The position numbers were made by a program, and so were the translations under genes. From positions 1 through 32,020 of the forward strand of contig DAHUYE010000035.1 in the NCBI GenBank assembly GCA_027315345.1: a stretch of 32,020 nucleotides of DNA. Direction: 5' to 3'. Under the pieces are notes generated by a model that worked only from the letters and a program-made list of their open reading frames with translations, made no database searches and was not told where the DNA came from. This stretch comes from Actinomycetota bacterium. GTDB lineage: Bacteria > Actinomycetota > Acidimicrobiia > Acidimicrobiales > JAJPHE01. Below, piece after piece: positions 24,798 through 32,020 of the stretch (positions are counted from its first letter, which is position 1; each line of letters starts with the position of its first letter).

Positions 24798-26294
24798 TCA
24801 GCCGGCTCCGCCCCCCGCCTTCAGCAACTCGGCGTAGGCCTCATCGATGTTGCGGCGCAGCCCGGCCGGGTCGGTCACCGCGGCCGGATCGGCCAGGAGG
24901 CCCATGTCCAGGGAACCGTTCTGGCTGAGGGTGGTCAGGTTGGCAGCCGTGCCCGCCACCGGCCCAAGGGGAATGCCGGCCGTGACCTGGGCCCCGGCGA
25001 TGAAGGTCGGGAAGGGCGCCCCCCGCAGGTTGGAGGTGGCCAGGTCGATCCGGGCCGCCTGCTGGCGGGCGAAGCGGGTGGTGACCGAGGTGGGCAGCAG
25101 GTTGGCCACGCCGGCCACCGAGCTCATGGCCCCCCGGCCGCTCACCCCGTGGCGGCGGGCCGCCATCAGGTCGCGCACCTGATCGAAGCGCTCCCGGGCC
25201 GTGTCGGCTCCGCCTCCGGGGACCTGCAGCGGGACCGGGGTGAAGGAGTTTCCCCCGGCCGCCTTATCGGCGCGGGTGCTGACCACGAAGGTCAGGTTGA
25301 TGGCCTCGACGGGAGTGTCCCGCTCGGCGTGATAGGCGAGGGCGCCCAGGGCGGCCCCGGCCACGAAGAAGTCGTTGACCGATCCGCCCATGGCCTTGGC
25401 GGCCGCCTTGGCCGGCTCCAGGGGGACCTGGATGACCTCCAGATGCCGGCGGCGGGAGCGATGGGTCCACAGCGGCGCCCCGGCGTTGATGCTCCGGCCG
25501 CCGGCGGCGGTGTCCAAGGTGGAGCGGATCTGGCCCACGGCGCTGCCGACCCCACCCGGAATGCGGCCGGGGTTACCCAGGAGACCGCCGACCTCTCCGG
25601 CCAGGCGGGTCACCATGCCGCCCTGGCGGCGCAGGTTGTGGCCCAGGGTCCGGGTGGCGGTGTCGAGGATGGAGTCGCTCATGTCGGCGCCGGCCTCGAG
25701 CAGCTCGCCTTCCTCGGCCGCGGCCGCCTCCGCGAAGATCGCCTCCAAATCCACATCGGGGGGCCGGGGCACCTTCCGCTCCAGGTCGGTGTACACCTCG
25801 GCCATACGCAGGGCCCCGATCCCGTCGGCCACGGCGTGGTGCTGCTTGGTGAACAGGGCGCCGCTCCCGTCGGCCAGACCCTCGATCACATAGAACATCC
25901 ACAGCGGCCGGGTGCGGTCGTAGGGCTCCTCGTAGAGCCGGGTCACCAGGTCCAGCAGCTGGCGCATGGAACCGGGCGCAGGCAGGCTCAGGTGGCGGAC
26001 GTGGTAGGCCAGATCGAACTCCGGATCGGTGGCCCACACCGGGGGGGCCAGGCGGCCCAGGCCGGGGACGACCCGTTCCCGCAGCCGGGGCACCTTGGCC
26101 AGGCCGTACTTGACCTTGGCCAGCATCAGGTCGTAGTCCCCGGGCTGGTCGAGGAGGGTCAGGATGGCCCCGCTGGGGTTCATCCAGGGGTCCTTCTCGA
26201 TGTTCCACATCAGCGCTTCCTGATCGGACATACGCCGGTCGAAGGCCATCTCCCGGGGGCGGTACTCGGTGGGGTGCTTATCGGGGGATGGCAT
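24798..26294 (-). CDS. Wax ester synthase/diacylglycerol acyltransferase (WS/DGAT)
   Basis: Transfers acyl groups from acyl-CoA to diacylglycerol or fatty alcohol, making storage triacylglycerol or wax ester. The 498-residue product has the catalytic motif HHAVADG at 152-158, preceded by FTKQ. PLWMFYVIEGL comes before it, and GGSVNDFFVAGAALGAL and NLRGAPFPTFIAGA are the conserved C-terminal blocks. GGAG lies 6 nt before the ATG at 26294. It starts 11 bp after the PlsC-like gene on the same strand, so the two form a short neutral-lipid operon. Length is typical. Confidence 0.94.
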   Translation of the reverse strand: MPSPDKHPTEYRPREMAFDRRMSDQEALMWNIEKDPWMNPSGAILTLLDQPGDYDLMLAKVKYGLAKVPRLRERVVPGLGRLAPPVWATDPEFDLAYHVRHLSLPAPGSMRQLLDLVTRLYEEPYDRTRPLWMFYVIEGLADGSGALFTKQHHAVADGIGALRMAEVYTDLERKVPRPPDVDLEAIFAEAAAAEEGELLEAGADMSDSILDTATRTLGHNLRRQGGMVTRLAGEVGGLLGNPGRIPGGVGSAVGQIRSTLDTAAGGRSINAGAPLWTHRSRRRHLEVIQVPLEPAKAAAKAMGGSVNDFFVAGAALGALAYHAERDTPVEAINLTFVVSTRADKAAGGNSFTPVPLQVPGGGADTARERFDQVRDLMAARRHGVSGRGAMSSVAGVANLLPTSVTTRFARQQAARIDLATSNLRGAPFPTFIAGAQVTAGIPLGPVAGTAANLTTLSQNGSLDMGLLADPAAVTDPAGLRRNIDEAYAELLKAGGGAG

Positions 26295-26305
26295 GGTGGC
26301 TCCGA

Positions 26306-27085
26306 TCAGGTGTCGCGGCCTGGACGGCGGTCCGCCTCGGCGTTGGGATCGCCCCGGTATCCCGGAGGGTAGGTCCGGATCAGTTCCTCCTCCGTCGGGG
26401 TCCGCCGCCGGCGGGCCTCGATGGGGAGAAGGGCCGTGATCTTCTTCATGATGGCCCGGGTGGCCACATCCGGGTCCTTGGCTGTCACCTTGAAGGGCTG
26501 ACCGACTCTCACCGTCACCACCGGCTTGGCCTGGCCCGGCCAGGGCAGGCGGGGCAGGCGCTCACTGCGGGGCCAGACCTTCTCGGTTCCCCACAGCCCG
26601 ACCGGCACCACCGGCACGCCGGTCATGGCCGCCAGCCGGGCCGCACCCCAGCGCCCCTTGAGCTCGGGGTCGAAGAAGGCCGGGCCCCGGGGGATGGTGC
26701 CCTGGGGCGCCATGGCGATCAGATACCCGGCCCGCAGGGAGTCGGCGGCCCGCTCCAGCGGCTCGTCCGAGCCGGTCCCCCGCTCCACCCGGATGCCGCC
26801 CATGGCCTTGGCGATGGCTCCGACCACCGGTACGTCGAAGACCTCCTTCTTTCCCAGGAAGCGCCCGTTCCGCCCCGACTTGGCCACCAGGTAGCTGACC
26901 GCCACCGAGTCGTAGTAACTGCGGTGGTTGAACACCAGGATGGCGCCGCCGGTGGCGGGGATGTTCTCGATGCCCTCGATGACGATGCGGGCCCAGGGAT
27001 CGAGCCCCGGCTGACTCAGAGGCCGCAGCCAGGCCTGCAGTTCCCGCCCGGCCAGTCGGACCACGCTCCCGGCACCCTCAGCCAC
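26306..27085 (-). CDS. PlsC-like 1-acylglycerol-3-phosphate O-acyltransferase
   Basis: Acyltransferase of 259 residues from GTG 27085; a TTG at 27112 would add nine residues. Motif I is FNHRSYYDS, with H54 and D59 in the HX4D pattern. Motif III reads APQGTIPRG instead of the usual PEGTR, a Glu-to-Gln change at a conserved site, so the exact acceptor may differ. PVVPVGLWGTEKVWPRS is motif IV. It would supply phosphatidate for the WS/DGAT gene that follows after 11 bp (inference). No signal peptide; membrane association through the N-terminal helix is likely. Confidence 0.88.
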   Translation of the reverse strand: MAEGAGSVVRLAGRELQAWLRPLSQPGLDPWARIVIEGIENIPATGGAILVFNHRSYYDSVAVSYLVAKSGRNGRFLGKKEVFDVPVVGAIAKAMGGIRVERGTGSDEPLERAADSLRAGYLIAMAPQGTIPRGPAFFDPELKGRWGAARLAAMTGVPVVPVGLWGTEKVWPRSERLPRLPWPGQAKPVVTVRVGQPFKVTAKDPDVATRAIMKKITALLPIEARRRRTPTEEELIRTYPPGYRGDPNAEADRRPGRDT

Positions 27086-27178
27086 ACCTGGACCGTAGGC
27101 CCAACGGGGCAATCTGTCGACGGGGCACCTTCGTCCCCCGACCCCTGGCGGCCAGGATCCGCCAGTGGGGTGGCCTCC

Positions 27179-29065
27179 TCAGCCCGAGGACTCGGGGGCG
27201 GGGTACTCCTTGGACAAGGCCGTCATCACCCCGCCCAGGGCCACCAGCGCCACCGCCCCGGCCGCTTCGACCGCCTCGGTGGAGTCCATCCCCGTAGAGG
27301 CCAGGGCTGCGCCCGAAGCCGGGGCGGTGGGCGGCACGGCAGCGGGCGGGGCCGACCCGGTGGTGGCCGGGGCCGAGGTGCCGGTGGGCCCGGCGGCGGC
27401 GCTGACGCAGACCACCCCGCTGGGCTGGCGGCGGGGCGGACCGGGCTCCTGAGTGGGCTGGGCGTTGGGCGGGACGGTGTAGGGACGACCCATTCCATCC
27501 GTGGCCAGTACCCCGTTGGACAAGCCCTGCTGGTCGATCTCCTCGGTGGAGGTGGTGTCGATGGTGATGCCGCCGGGTCCGCCCAGGACCAGTCCGTCCA
27601 GGGGCATCGGCACCGCCGGCAGCACCGGGGCGGCCGGGTTGGAAGCGGCGGCGAAGTTGAAGGCGCCGGTCAGATCCCCGACCGTCCTCCGCCTCCAGGC
27701 GCTGAGATTGGGAACCGGCGTGCCAAAGCGCGTTTCGATGAGACGGAGCTGGGAGGTGTGGTCGGACACGCCCGAATAGACCAGGCCGCCCCGGCTGTAG
27801 GGGGAGATGACCACGCAGGGAACCCGGAAGCCGAGCCCGATCGGGCCGGTGACGCCTTCGGACTCGGCCACCGAGGCGATCGGGACAGTGATGTATTCGT
27901 CGGGTGTACCCGGGGGCGCCGTCGGGGGTGGGACGTGATCGAAGAATCCCCCGTTTTCGTCATAGCTGAGGATCACGGCCGTCTTCTCCCACACGGCCGG
28001 ATTGGACAGAAGGGTGTCGAGGATGTGGGCCAAGGCGTACTGCCCGTACTGCGGCGGGGCGGCCGGGTGCTCGCAGTAGAGGAAGTCGGTCACGACCCAG
28101 GACACCGACGGCAGGGAATTGGTGGCCACGTCGATTTCGAAGTTTCCGGGAGTGGCCGGGCTCATCCCGATGGTGGGGAGCAGCGCCTTCTGATTGAGCG
28201 TCCCGGCCGAGTTGTACTGCTTGAAGTAGCGCAGGATGTTGTCCATGAGGAGGCCGCCCTCCAGGCCCTCAAGGGAATCCGGGCTCTGGTAGACCTTCCA
28301 GCTCACGCCGGCCTCCTCCAGCACCTCGGGCATGGTCTTCCAGGTGTAGGAGTTGTAGAGCTGGGGCTGGGCCGCCAAGGACCCGAAGGTCTCCACCAGC
28401 GGTCCGCCGTACTGGCCGTGGGGATCGAGCATCCCGGACATCCAGTACAGCCGGTTGGGGTAGGTGGGCCCGATGACCGAGCAGTGGTAGGCGTCGCAGA
28501 CGGTGAAGGCGTCGGCGAGGGCGTAATAGAAGGGCAGGGTGGAGCGGTTGTAGTGGCCCATGATGATGGGAGCGTTGGCCGCTCCATCCACCGCCACGTG
28601 GGTGCGCAGCCAGTTGTCCATGGCCCCGTTGTTCCAGCACCGGTGCTGGGGTCCCCAGTCATGGGTCGGGTCGTTGAGCCACTGGCCGTCGTGGGTGGCA
28701 TCCTCGAGCAGCTCGAAGGGCGAGGTGTAGCCCACGCTGGTGGCGCCCACCCCCGGCTCCCACCCGAACTGGTTCCAGATCGGATAGCTCTTACCGCCGA
28801 CCTGTTGCTCGAGCACGGTGGGGTCATCGAAGCCGCGCACACCGGACAGGGTGCCGAAGTAGTGGTCGAAACTGCGGTTCTCCTGCATGACGAAAACGAA
28901 GTGCTCTATATCGGACAGGTCCCCACAGCCGGCCGGGTCGGAGGCGGCGAAGGCCCGGTCGACCACCGAGGCCAGCCAGGAGTCGAGGCCGGTGGCCCCG
29001 AGGCCGATAGCGGCGGCCGCCCCCAGGAACTTCCTCCGGCTGAGACCTCTACTGACTGACGCCAT
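27179..29065 (-). CDS. Tat-exported phospholipase C-like phosphoesterase with C-terminal sorting-like tail
   Basis: Acid-phosphatase/phospholipase C superfamily enzyme of 628 residues. It begins with a twin-arginine signal (SRRKFLGAAAAIGLGATGLD; RR at 10-11). The catalytic start HFVFVMQENRSFDHYFGTL (E62-N63) is followed by THDWGPQHRCWNNGAMDNW, a metal-site block, and YSGVSDHTSQLRLIETRFG. A Pro/Ala-rich linker covers about 535-587. The end is LASTG (588-592), then a hydrophobic stretch AVEAAGAVALVALGGVMTAL and a short tail with one lysine, which looks like an LAxTG sortase signal but lacks a strong basic tail. It probably cleaves phospholipids or other phosphoesters outside the cell. Confidence 0.92.
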   Translation of the reverse strand: MASVSRGLSRRKFLGAAAAIGLGATGLDSWLASVVDRAFAASDPAGCGDLSDIEHFVFVMQENRSFDHYFGTLSGVRGFDDPTVLEQQVGGKSYPIWNQFGWEPGVGATSVGYTSPFELLEDATHDGQWLNDPTHDWGPQHRCWNNGAMDNWLRTHVAVDGAANAPIIMGHYNRSTLPFYYALADAFTVCDAYHCSVIGPTYPNRLYWMSGMLDPHGQYGGPLVETFGSLAAQPQLYNSYTWKTMPEVLEEAGVSWKVYQSPDSLEGLEGGLLMDNILRYFKQYNSAGTLNQKALLPTIGMSPATPGNFEIDVATNSLPSVSWVVTDFLYCEHPAAPPQYGQYALAHILDTLLSNPAVWEKTAVILSYDENGGFFDHVPPPTAPPGTPDEYITVPIASVAESEGVTGPIGLGFRVPCVVISPYSRGGLVYSGVSDHTSQLRLIETRFGTPVPNLSAWRRRTVGDLTGAFNFAAASNPAAPVLPAVPMPLDGLVLGGPGGITIDTTSTEEIDQQGLSNGVLATDGMGRPYTVPPNAQPTQEPGPPRRQPSGVVCVSAAAGPTGTSAPATTGSAPPAAVPPTAPASGAALASTGMDSTEAVEAAGAVALVALGGVMTALSKEYPAPESSG

Positions 29066-29282
29066 CGGATGGGAGCCCCTTCCTCGACCCGGGGGCGGAG
29101 CTTACGAACCGGCTCAGCCGCCAAAACCCGCCCTACCCTGAACAGTCGGCGTCGTCACCGTGAACATGAGGTCGCATTCCGACAAAGGGGAGATGGTCCA
29201 ACTCGGGCCCGGTCGGGCGAAGGCCTCCTCGGATGCTTCGGAGATGGCCGGGCCCTGCAGGTCACCGAGCAGGTCGGTCCCG
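29066..29282. other. Intergenic stretch between phospholipase-like gene and decayed fragment
   Basis: About 215 bp that, with the fragment next to it, separates the phosphoesterase from the DUF455 gene. A 42-codon plus-strand frame from 29167 has no recognisable motif. GGAAGGGG at about 29078-29085 on the minus strand may be the distant ribosome site of the phosphoesterase. I see nothing else. Confidence 0.4.
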
Positions 29283-29409
29283 TCAGTGGCGGGCGGACCT
29301 CAGAGGTGAGGCCGGGCGGCTCCGGCCCTCCAGCCCGTCCATGCGGTCCCCCAGACGGCCCTCCAAGGAGTCCAGATCGCGCTCTGTCGCCACGTCGGCG
29401 GGTCCGACG
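29283..29409 (-). pseudogene. Decayed partial copy of the coiled-coil membrane-protein gene
   Basis: Translated on the minus strand, this reads ADVATERDLDSLEGRLGDRM then DGLEGR and an unrelated Arg/Pro-rich end before a stop at 29283. The first part closely matches ADVATKGDLDALEGRLGGRI in the intact gene at 30311-30652. The DNA is alignable over about 29322-29399. It has no start of its own and lacks both the N-terminal domain and the membrane helix, so it is a remnant. Confidence 0.65.
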
Positions 29410-30246
29410 CTACCGAGAGGGTGCAACGGTCCTTGAGCCGGCCACCAGGGCCAGGCGGGCGGCCCGCTCCTCCTCGGCGGCCAGGGGGACATGCGCCTCG
29501 TCGATGTCCTCATCGCTGAAGCCGGCCAGCTTGCGGAACTGGCGGGCGTCCTCTTTGGACTCCTCGGCCCGCCCGGCGCTGGAGAAGATCTTGTCCACCA
29601 GGCGCTGGAACTCCAGGGCCCGCTCCCGCCGCTCAGGGTCATCGGCGGTGAGGCGGCGAAGCCAATCCGATCCCATCTTCACGTGGGTGACCTCATCGGC
29701 CAGCATCCAGTCCTCGCAGAAGGTGAGGACCGGGTCCCCCGCCGCCTGGCCGAACTTTCGCATGGTGGCGAACACGTCGATGGCCAGGCCCTCGATGCCC
29801 CGGTTGACGGCGGTGAGGCGCAGGGCCGGGTCGGGGTTGCAGGCGGCCTGGTAGAGGCCCCGGCCCTCCCCGAACTCACCGATCTCGGTGCCCATCCACT
29901 CGGCCAGCTTGATGGAGATCTCCACGTGGCGGGACTCGTCCCAGCACTGGCGGGCCATGTCCAGCTTCAAGGCGTAGGGGGCCTCGTGCTCACCGGCGCC
30001 GGTGTCGAAGTCCCAGCAGGTCCGCCCGGCTCCCTCCAGGGCCTGGACCTCGCCCATGAAGATGCCGTGCATGAGGCCCCGGGCCCGGTCCAGGCTGTCC
30101 TCGTCATCGGGGGAGAAACGGGGCGCCCGCTGGTAGTTACCGTTGTTCTGGGGCCCGGAGCGTGGGTCGTTGGTCCGCTCGGACTCGTGGATCCAGGCGA
30201 AGCGGGCGTCCCGGGCCAGCTCGTCCACCGGCAGAAACCTCTTCAT
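29410..30246 (-). CDS. DUF455-like ferritin-fold diiron protein
   Basis: Helical protein of 278 residues with ferritin-type metal ligands: E66 in FMGEVQALEG, E104-xx-H107 in CWDESRHVEI, E152 in RGIEGLAIDVF and E185-xx-H188 in LADEVTHVKMG. This E...ExxH...E...ExxH set predicts a carboxylate-bridged diiron centre. The ATG at 30246 has AAAGGGGG about 5 nt upstream; the longer open frame (to 30516) lies under the next gene and is not coding. DUF455 function is unknown; diiron oxidase or hydroxylase chemistry is the usual expectation. It ends with an Arg-rich tail. Confidence 0.85.
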   Translation of the reverse strand: MKRFLPVDELARDARFAWIHESERTNDPRSGPQNNGNYQRAPRFSPDDEDSLDRARGLMHGIFMGEVQALEGAGRTCWDFDTGAGEHEAPYALKLDMARQCWDESRHVEISIKLAEWMGTEIGEFGEGRGLYQAACNPDPALRLTAVNRGIEGLAIDVFATMRKFGQAAGDPVLTFCEDWMLADEVTHVKMGSDWLRRLTADDPERRERALEFQRLVDKIFSSAGRAEESKEDARQFRKLAGFSDEDIDEAHVPLAAEEERAARLALVAGSRTVAPSR

Positions 30247-30310
30247 CAGGCCCCCTTTGTGTTGCTTGGGGCCAATGTTAGGCCGGCCCCCGGGGCGAAG
30301 GAGCTGTCGA

Positions 30311-30652
30311 TCAGAGGTGGGGTAGGGCGGCCACCAGCCCCATGGCGGCGATGAGGGCGCCGGCGAAGCTCCAGGTCTGGACCCGGGCCACGTGCTCGAT
30401 CCGGCCCAGCACCCGCTCCTCCATCGCCTCCATGCGGCCACCCAGCCCGTCGATGCGGCCGCTGAGGCGGGCATCCAACGCTTCGATCCGTCCGCCGAGG
30501 CGGCCCTCGAGGGCATCCAGGTCCCCCTTGGTCGCCACGTCGGCCCACCCCACGGGCGGAAGCAGTTCCATCAGAGAGTTGGCCCCCGACTGACCGAGGA
30601 CCCCCTCCAGGAGTTGGTGCAGGCTGTAGCGGGACTGCTCATCTATGGCCAT
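30311..30652 (-). CDS. Small coiled-coil membrane protein
   Basis: Product of 113 residues with three parts. The N-terminal helical domain reads MAIDEQSRYSLHQLLEGVLG, then LMELLPPVGWADVATKGDL. A coiled coil follows, with repeats such as LEGRLGGRIEALDARLSGRI (about 48-85). A single C-terminal membrane helix is WSFAGALIAAMGLVAALPHL. GGAGGGG 5 nt before the ATG at 30652 fixes the start. Similar hypothetical proteins are common in actinobacteria (recalled); function unknown. It sits just upstream of the DUF455 gene, 64 bp away, and a fragment of a sister copy lies on the other side of that gene. Confidence 0.8.
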   Translation of the reverse strand: MAIDEQSRYSLHQLLEGVLGQSGANSLMELLPPVGWADVATKGDLDALEGRLGGRIEALDARLSGRIDGLGGRMEAMEERVLGRIEHVARVQTWSFAGALIAAMGLVAALPHL

Positions 30653-30742
30653 GGTGCCCCTCCGGACCGGTCGGAATCAACTGTTGAGGGGGAAGGAAGT
30701 TCAACCTACGAAGGACTTGTAACGGCTGCCGAGCCAGGCGCT

Positions 30743-32020
30743 TCACGCCGCCGCCCGGAACAACGACGGCCGTGACGCCGGCGGAGCCGTAGTAGCCAGC
30801 ACCGTCCCGTTGGGCCGGTGGAAACTCAGCTCGACATTGGCGTCACCACTGGCCCGGTATCCCTGATGGACCAGAGAATGGTGTCGACCACACAGCAAGG
30901 CCCCATTACTGACATCGGTCGGCCCGCCTTCCTCCCATTCGACCACGTGGTGGATGTCAGTAATGCCCCGCTGACAACCAGGGAAGCGACACCGCCCTCT
31001 ATCCCGCACCGTGATGGCCCGGCGCTGGGCCGTGGTCCAGTCCCGGACCTTGCGACCCAGATAGAGAGGCTCACCACCTTCGCGGATGAGGTGGGTGATG
31101 AAGCTGGCATCACAGGCGATGCGGGCGGCCACCTCTTTATCCAGGGGTGATCCATCCACCAGCTCCGCCGGCCCGCCCGGCAGACCGGAGCTATCCGCCA
31201 CCTCGGCCACCAGGTGTACCAGGTAACGGTCAGCACCAGACGCGTGGCCTTCCCCTATATGGGCCATGGCCACCGCCACGCCGTCCATGAACGCATCCGC
31301 CCGGGTCTGGCCATACTTCACCCGCCAGTCCAACTCCGCCGAGAGGTCGACCCCCTCATCGTGCGCACGTGCAGACTGGTCATCGGACTCCGCCGGCGCT
31401 CCCGGGAAGGCGTCCTCGCCACCAGAGCCCTCATCGTGCGCACGTGCAGACTGCCCATCGGCCTCCGCCGGCGAGTCGGGGAAGGGGTCCACGCCACCAG
31501 AGCCCTCATCGTGCGCACGTGCCGACTGCCCATCGGCCGCCGCCGGCGCCTCCGGGAAGGGATCCTCTCCACCCGGGGGTGCCATAAAGGCCCGCAGCAT
31601 GGCCTCGACCGCGGCCAGCTCGTCATTGCTCAGGGTGGCCCGGAGCTGGCCCAGTCCGTGATGGCCCTTCCAGATACGTATCTCCCGGCGTTCGGGTTTG
31701 TCATAGGGACCACCCCGCTCCTGGGAGGCGAGGGCGGCGTAGTAGCGCACGGCAGCTTCCACATCGTGCACGGTGCCGGAACGGGCCAGTTCCACCAGGG
31801 CGGTATCCACCTCGGTCGAGGCGTCATCGAGTGAACAGATGGCCCGGGCGGCTGAATAGGAGATCTCCGCGCTGGCAAAGGCGTCATGGACCACGCCACG
31901 CCGGGACAGCTCATGGGCCAGACGCAATTTCTCATAAGCGGTGGAGCGAGCAAGACCACACCGCCACGAAAGCCAGGCGGCGCAGTGCAACTGACCGTCG
32001 GCGGCCCAGCCCTCGTCACG
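30743..32020 (-). CDS. DUF222/HNH endonuclease-domain protein (13E12-type, 5' end outside window)
   Basis: Open through the right edge; 425 codons are visible. The N-terminal DUF222 region has WLSWRCGLARSTAYEKLRLA and EISYSAARAI. The C-terminal HNH nuclease domain is CRFPGCQRGITDIHHVVEWE followed by LLCGRHHSLVH, with the zinc-site cysteines and the HH pair present. Between them is an acidic insert of three 25-residue tandem repeats (see 31353-31577). Members of this family are often multicopy and associated with genome plasticity in mycobacteria (REP13E12). Whether the nuclease is active is not known. The first in-window start-like codon is a TTG and probably not the true start. Confidence 0.9.
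   Translation of the reverse strand, partial: RDEGWAADGQLHCAAWLSWRCGLARSTAYEKLRLAHELSRRGVVHDAFASAEISYSAARAICSLDDASTEVDTALVELARSGTVHDVEAAVRYYAALASQERGGPYDKPERREIRIWKGHHGLGQLRATLSNDELAAVEAMLRAFMAPPGGEDPFPEAPAAADGQSARAHDEGSGGVDPFPDSPAEADGQSARAHDEGSGGEDAFPGAPAESDDQSARAHDEGVDLSAELDWRVKYGQTRADAFMDGVAVAMAHIGEGHASGADRYLVHLVAEVADSSGLPGGPAELVDGSPLDKEVAARIACDASFITHLIREGGEPLYLGRKVRDWTTAQRRAITVRDRGRCRFPGCQRGITDIHHVVEWEEGGPTDVSNGALLCGRHHSLVHQGYRASGDANVELSFHRPNGTVLATTAPPASRPSLFRAAA
31353..31577. repeat. Three 75-bp tandem repeats inside the DUF222-HNH gene
   Basis: The block starting ccctcatcgtgcgcacgtg occurs at 31353, 31428 and 31503, exactly 75 bp apart, so each copy keeps the frame. Each encodes about 25 residues of the form GGxDxFPxxPAxxDxQSARAH followed by DEG. 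Copies differ at several positions, so the array is not brand new. Confidence 0.9.

Noticed and set aside
29069-29854. 261-codon plus-strand frame over the DUF455 gene
   Set aside because: Arg/Ser-rich antisense shadow; the minus strand has clear diiron ligands and a ribosome site.
31353-31577. CRISPR-like spacing of repeats
   Set aside because: Repeats are 75 bp, directly adjacent, in frame and protein coding, with no unique spacers.

Overview
The window is GC-rich, densely packed DNA with frequent GTG starts and stop/start overlaps. It reads as a chromosomal segment of an actinobacterium. Support for this is a dnaK-grpE-dnaJ-hspR operon with a HAIR-like operator, a BsaP-type zinc/iron-ribbon gene after bioB, a wax-ester/DGAT-type acyltransferase, a DUF222-HNH (13E12-type) gene and a leaderless ArsR promoter. 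An Acidimicrobiia-like soil lineage is plausible, but that is inference. I found no rRNA, tRNA, CRISPR array, insertion sequence or prophage.

Layout. (1) 1-4004, minus strand: the heat-shock chaperone operon, transcribed dnaK, grpE, dnaJ, hspR, with hspR cut by the left edge. (2) 4021-6507: a CPA1-type Na+/H+ antiporter and a divergent DUF389 membrane protein. (3) 6552-11078, plus strand: a SNF2 helicase overlapping a SWIM zinc-finger gene, then a Phd/VapC-type toxin-antitoxin pair with two small palindromes over the antitoxin start. (4) 11115-20067, minus strand: about 9 kb of nearly gapless genes, transcribed arsR, hyfB-like, hycD-like, hyfE-like, hyfF-like, hycE-like, hycG-like, a TenA/heme-oxygenase-fold putative metalloprotein, bioB and bsaP. 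This is the most interesting block. It is an ArsR-controlled membrane [NiFe]-hydrogenase (group 4-like) module with no ferredoxin or formate dehydrogenase subunit, joined to a predicted metal-dependent redox enzyme and biotin synthesis.

(5) 20380-29065: lipid and cell-surface functions. These are a carboxymuconolactone-decarboxylase-like protein, a secreted lipase, a frameshifted membrane-tethered periplasmic-binding-like protein, an SRPBCC protein, a WS/DGAT plus PlsC-like acyltransferase pair (neutral lipid synthesis) and a Tat-exported phospholipase-C-like phosphoesterase with a possible LAxTG sorting signal. (6) 29283-32020, minus strand: a DUF455 ferritin-like diiron protein flanked by a small coiled-coil membrane protein and a decayed partial copy of the same kind of gene, then a DUF222-HNH gene carrying three 75-bp in-frame tandem repeats and cut by the right edge.

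Functional reading. The hydrogenase-like complex would couple a [NiFe] reaction to ion movement through four membrane subunits. The cysteine-free ArsR protein probably autoregulates from a 12-12-12 inverted repeat that overlaps the -10 box of a leaderless promoter. Everything on function comes from motifs read by eye; no searches were run.
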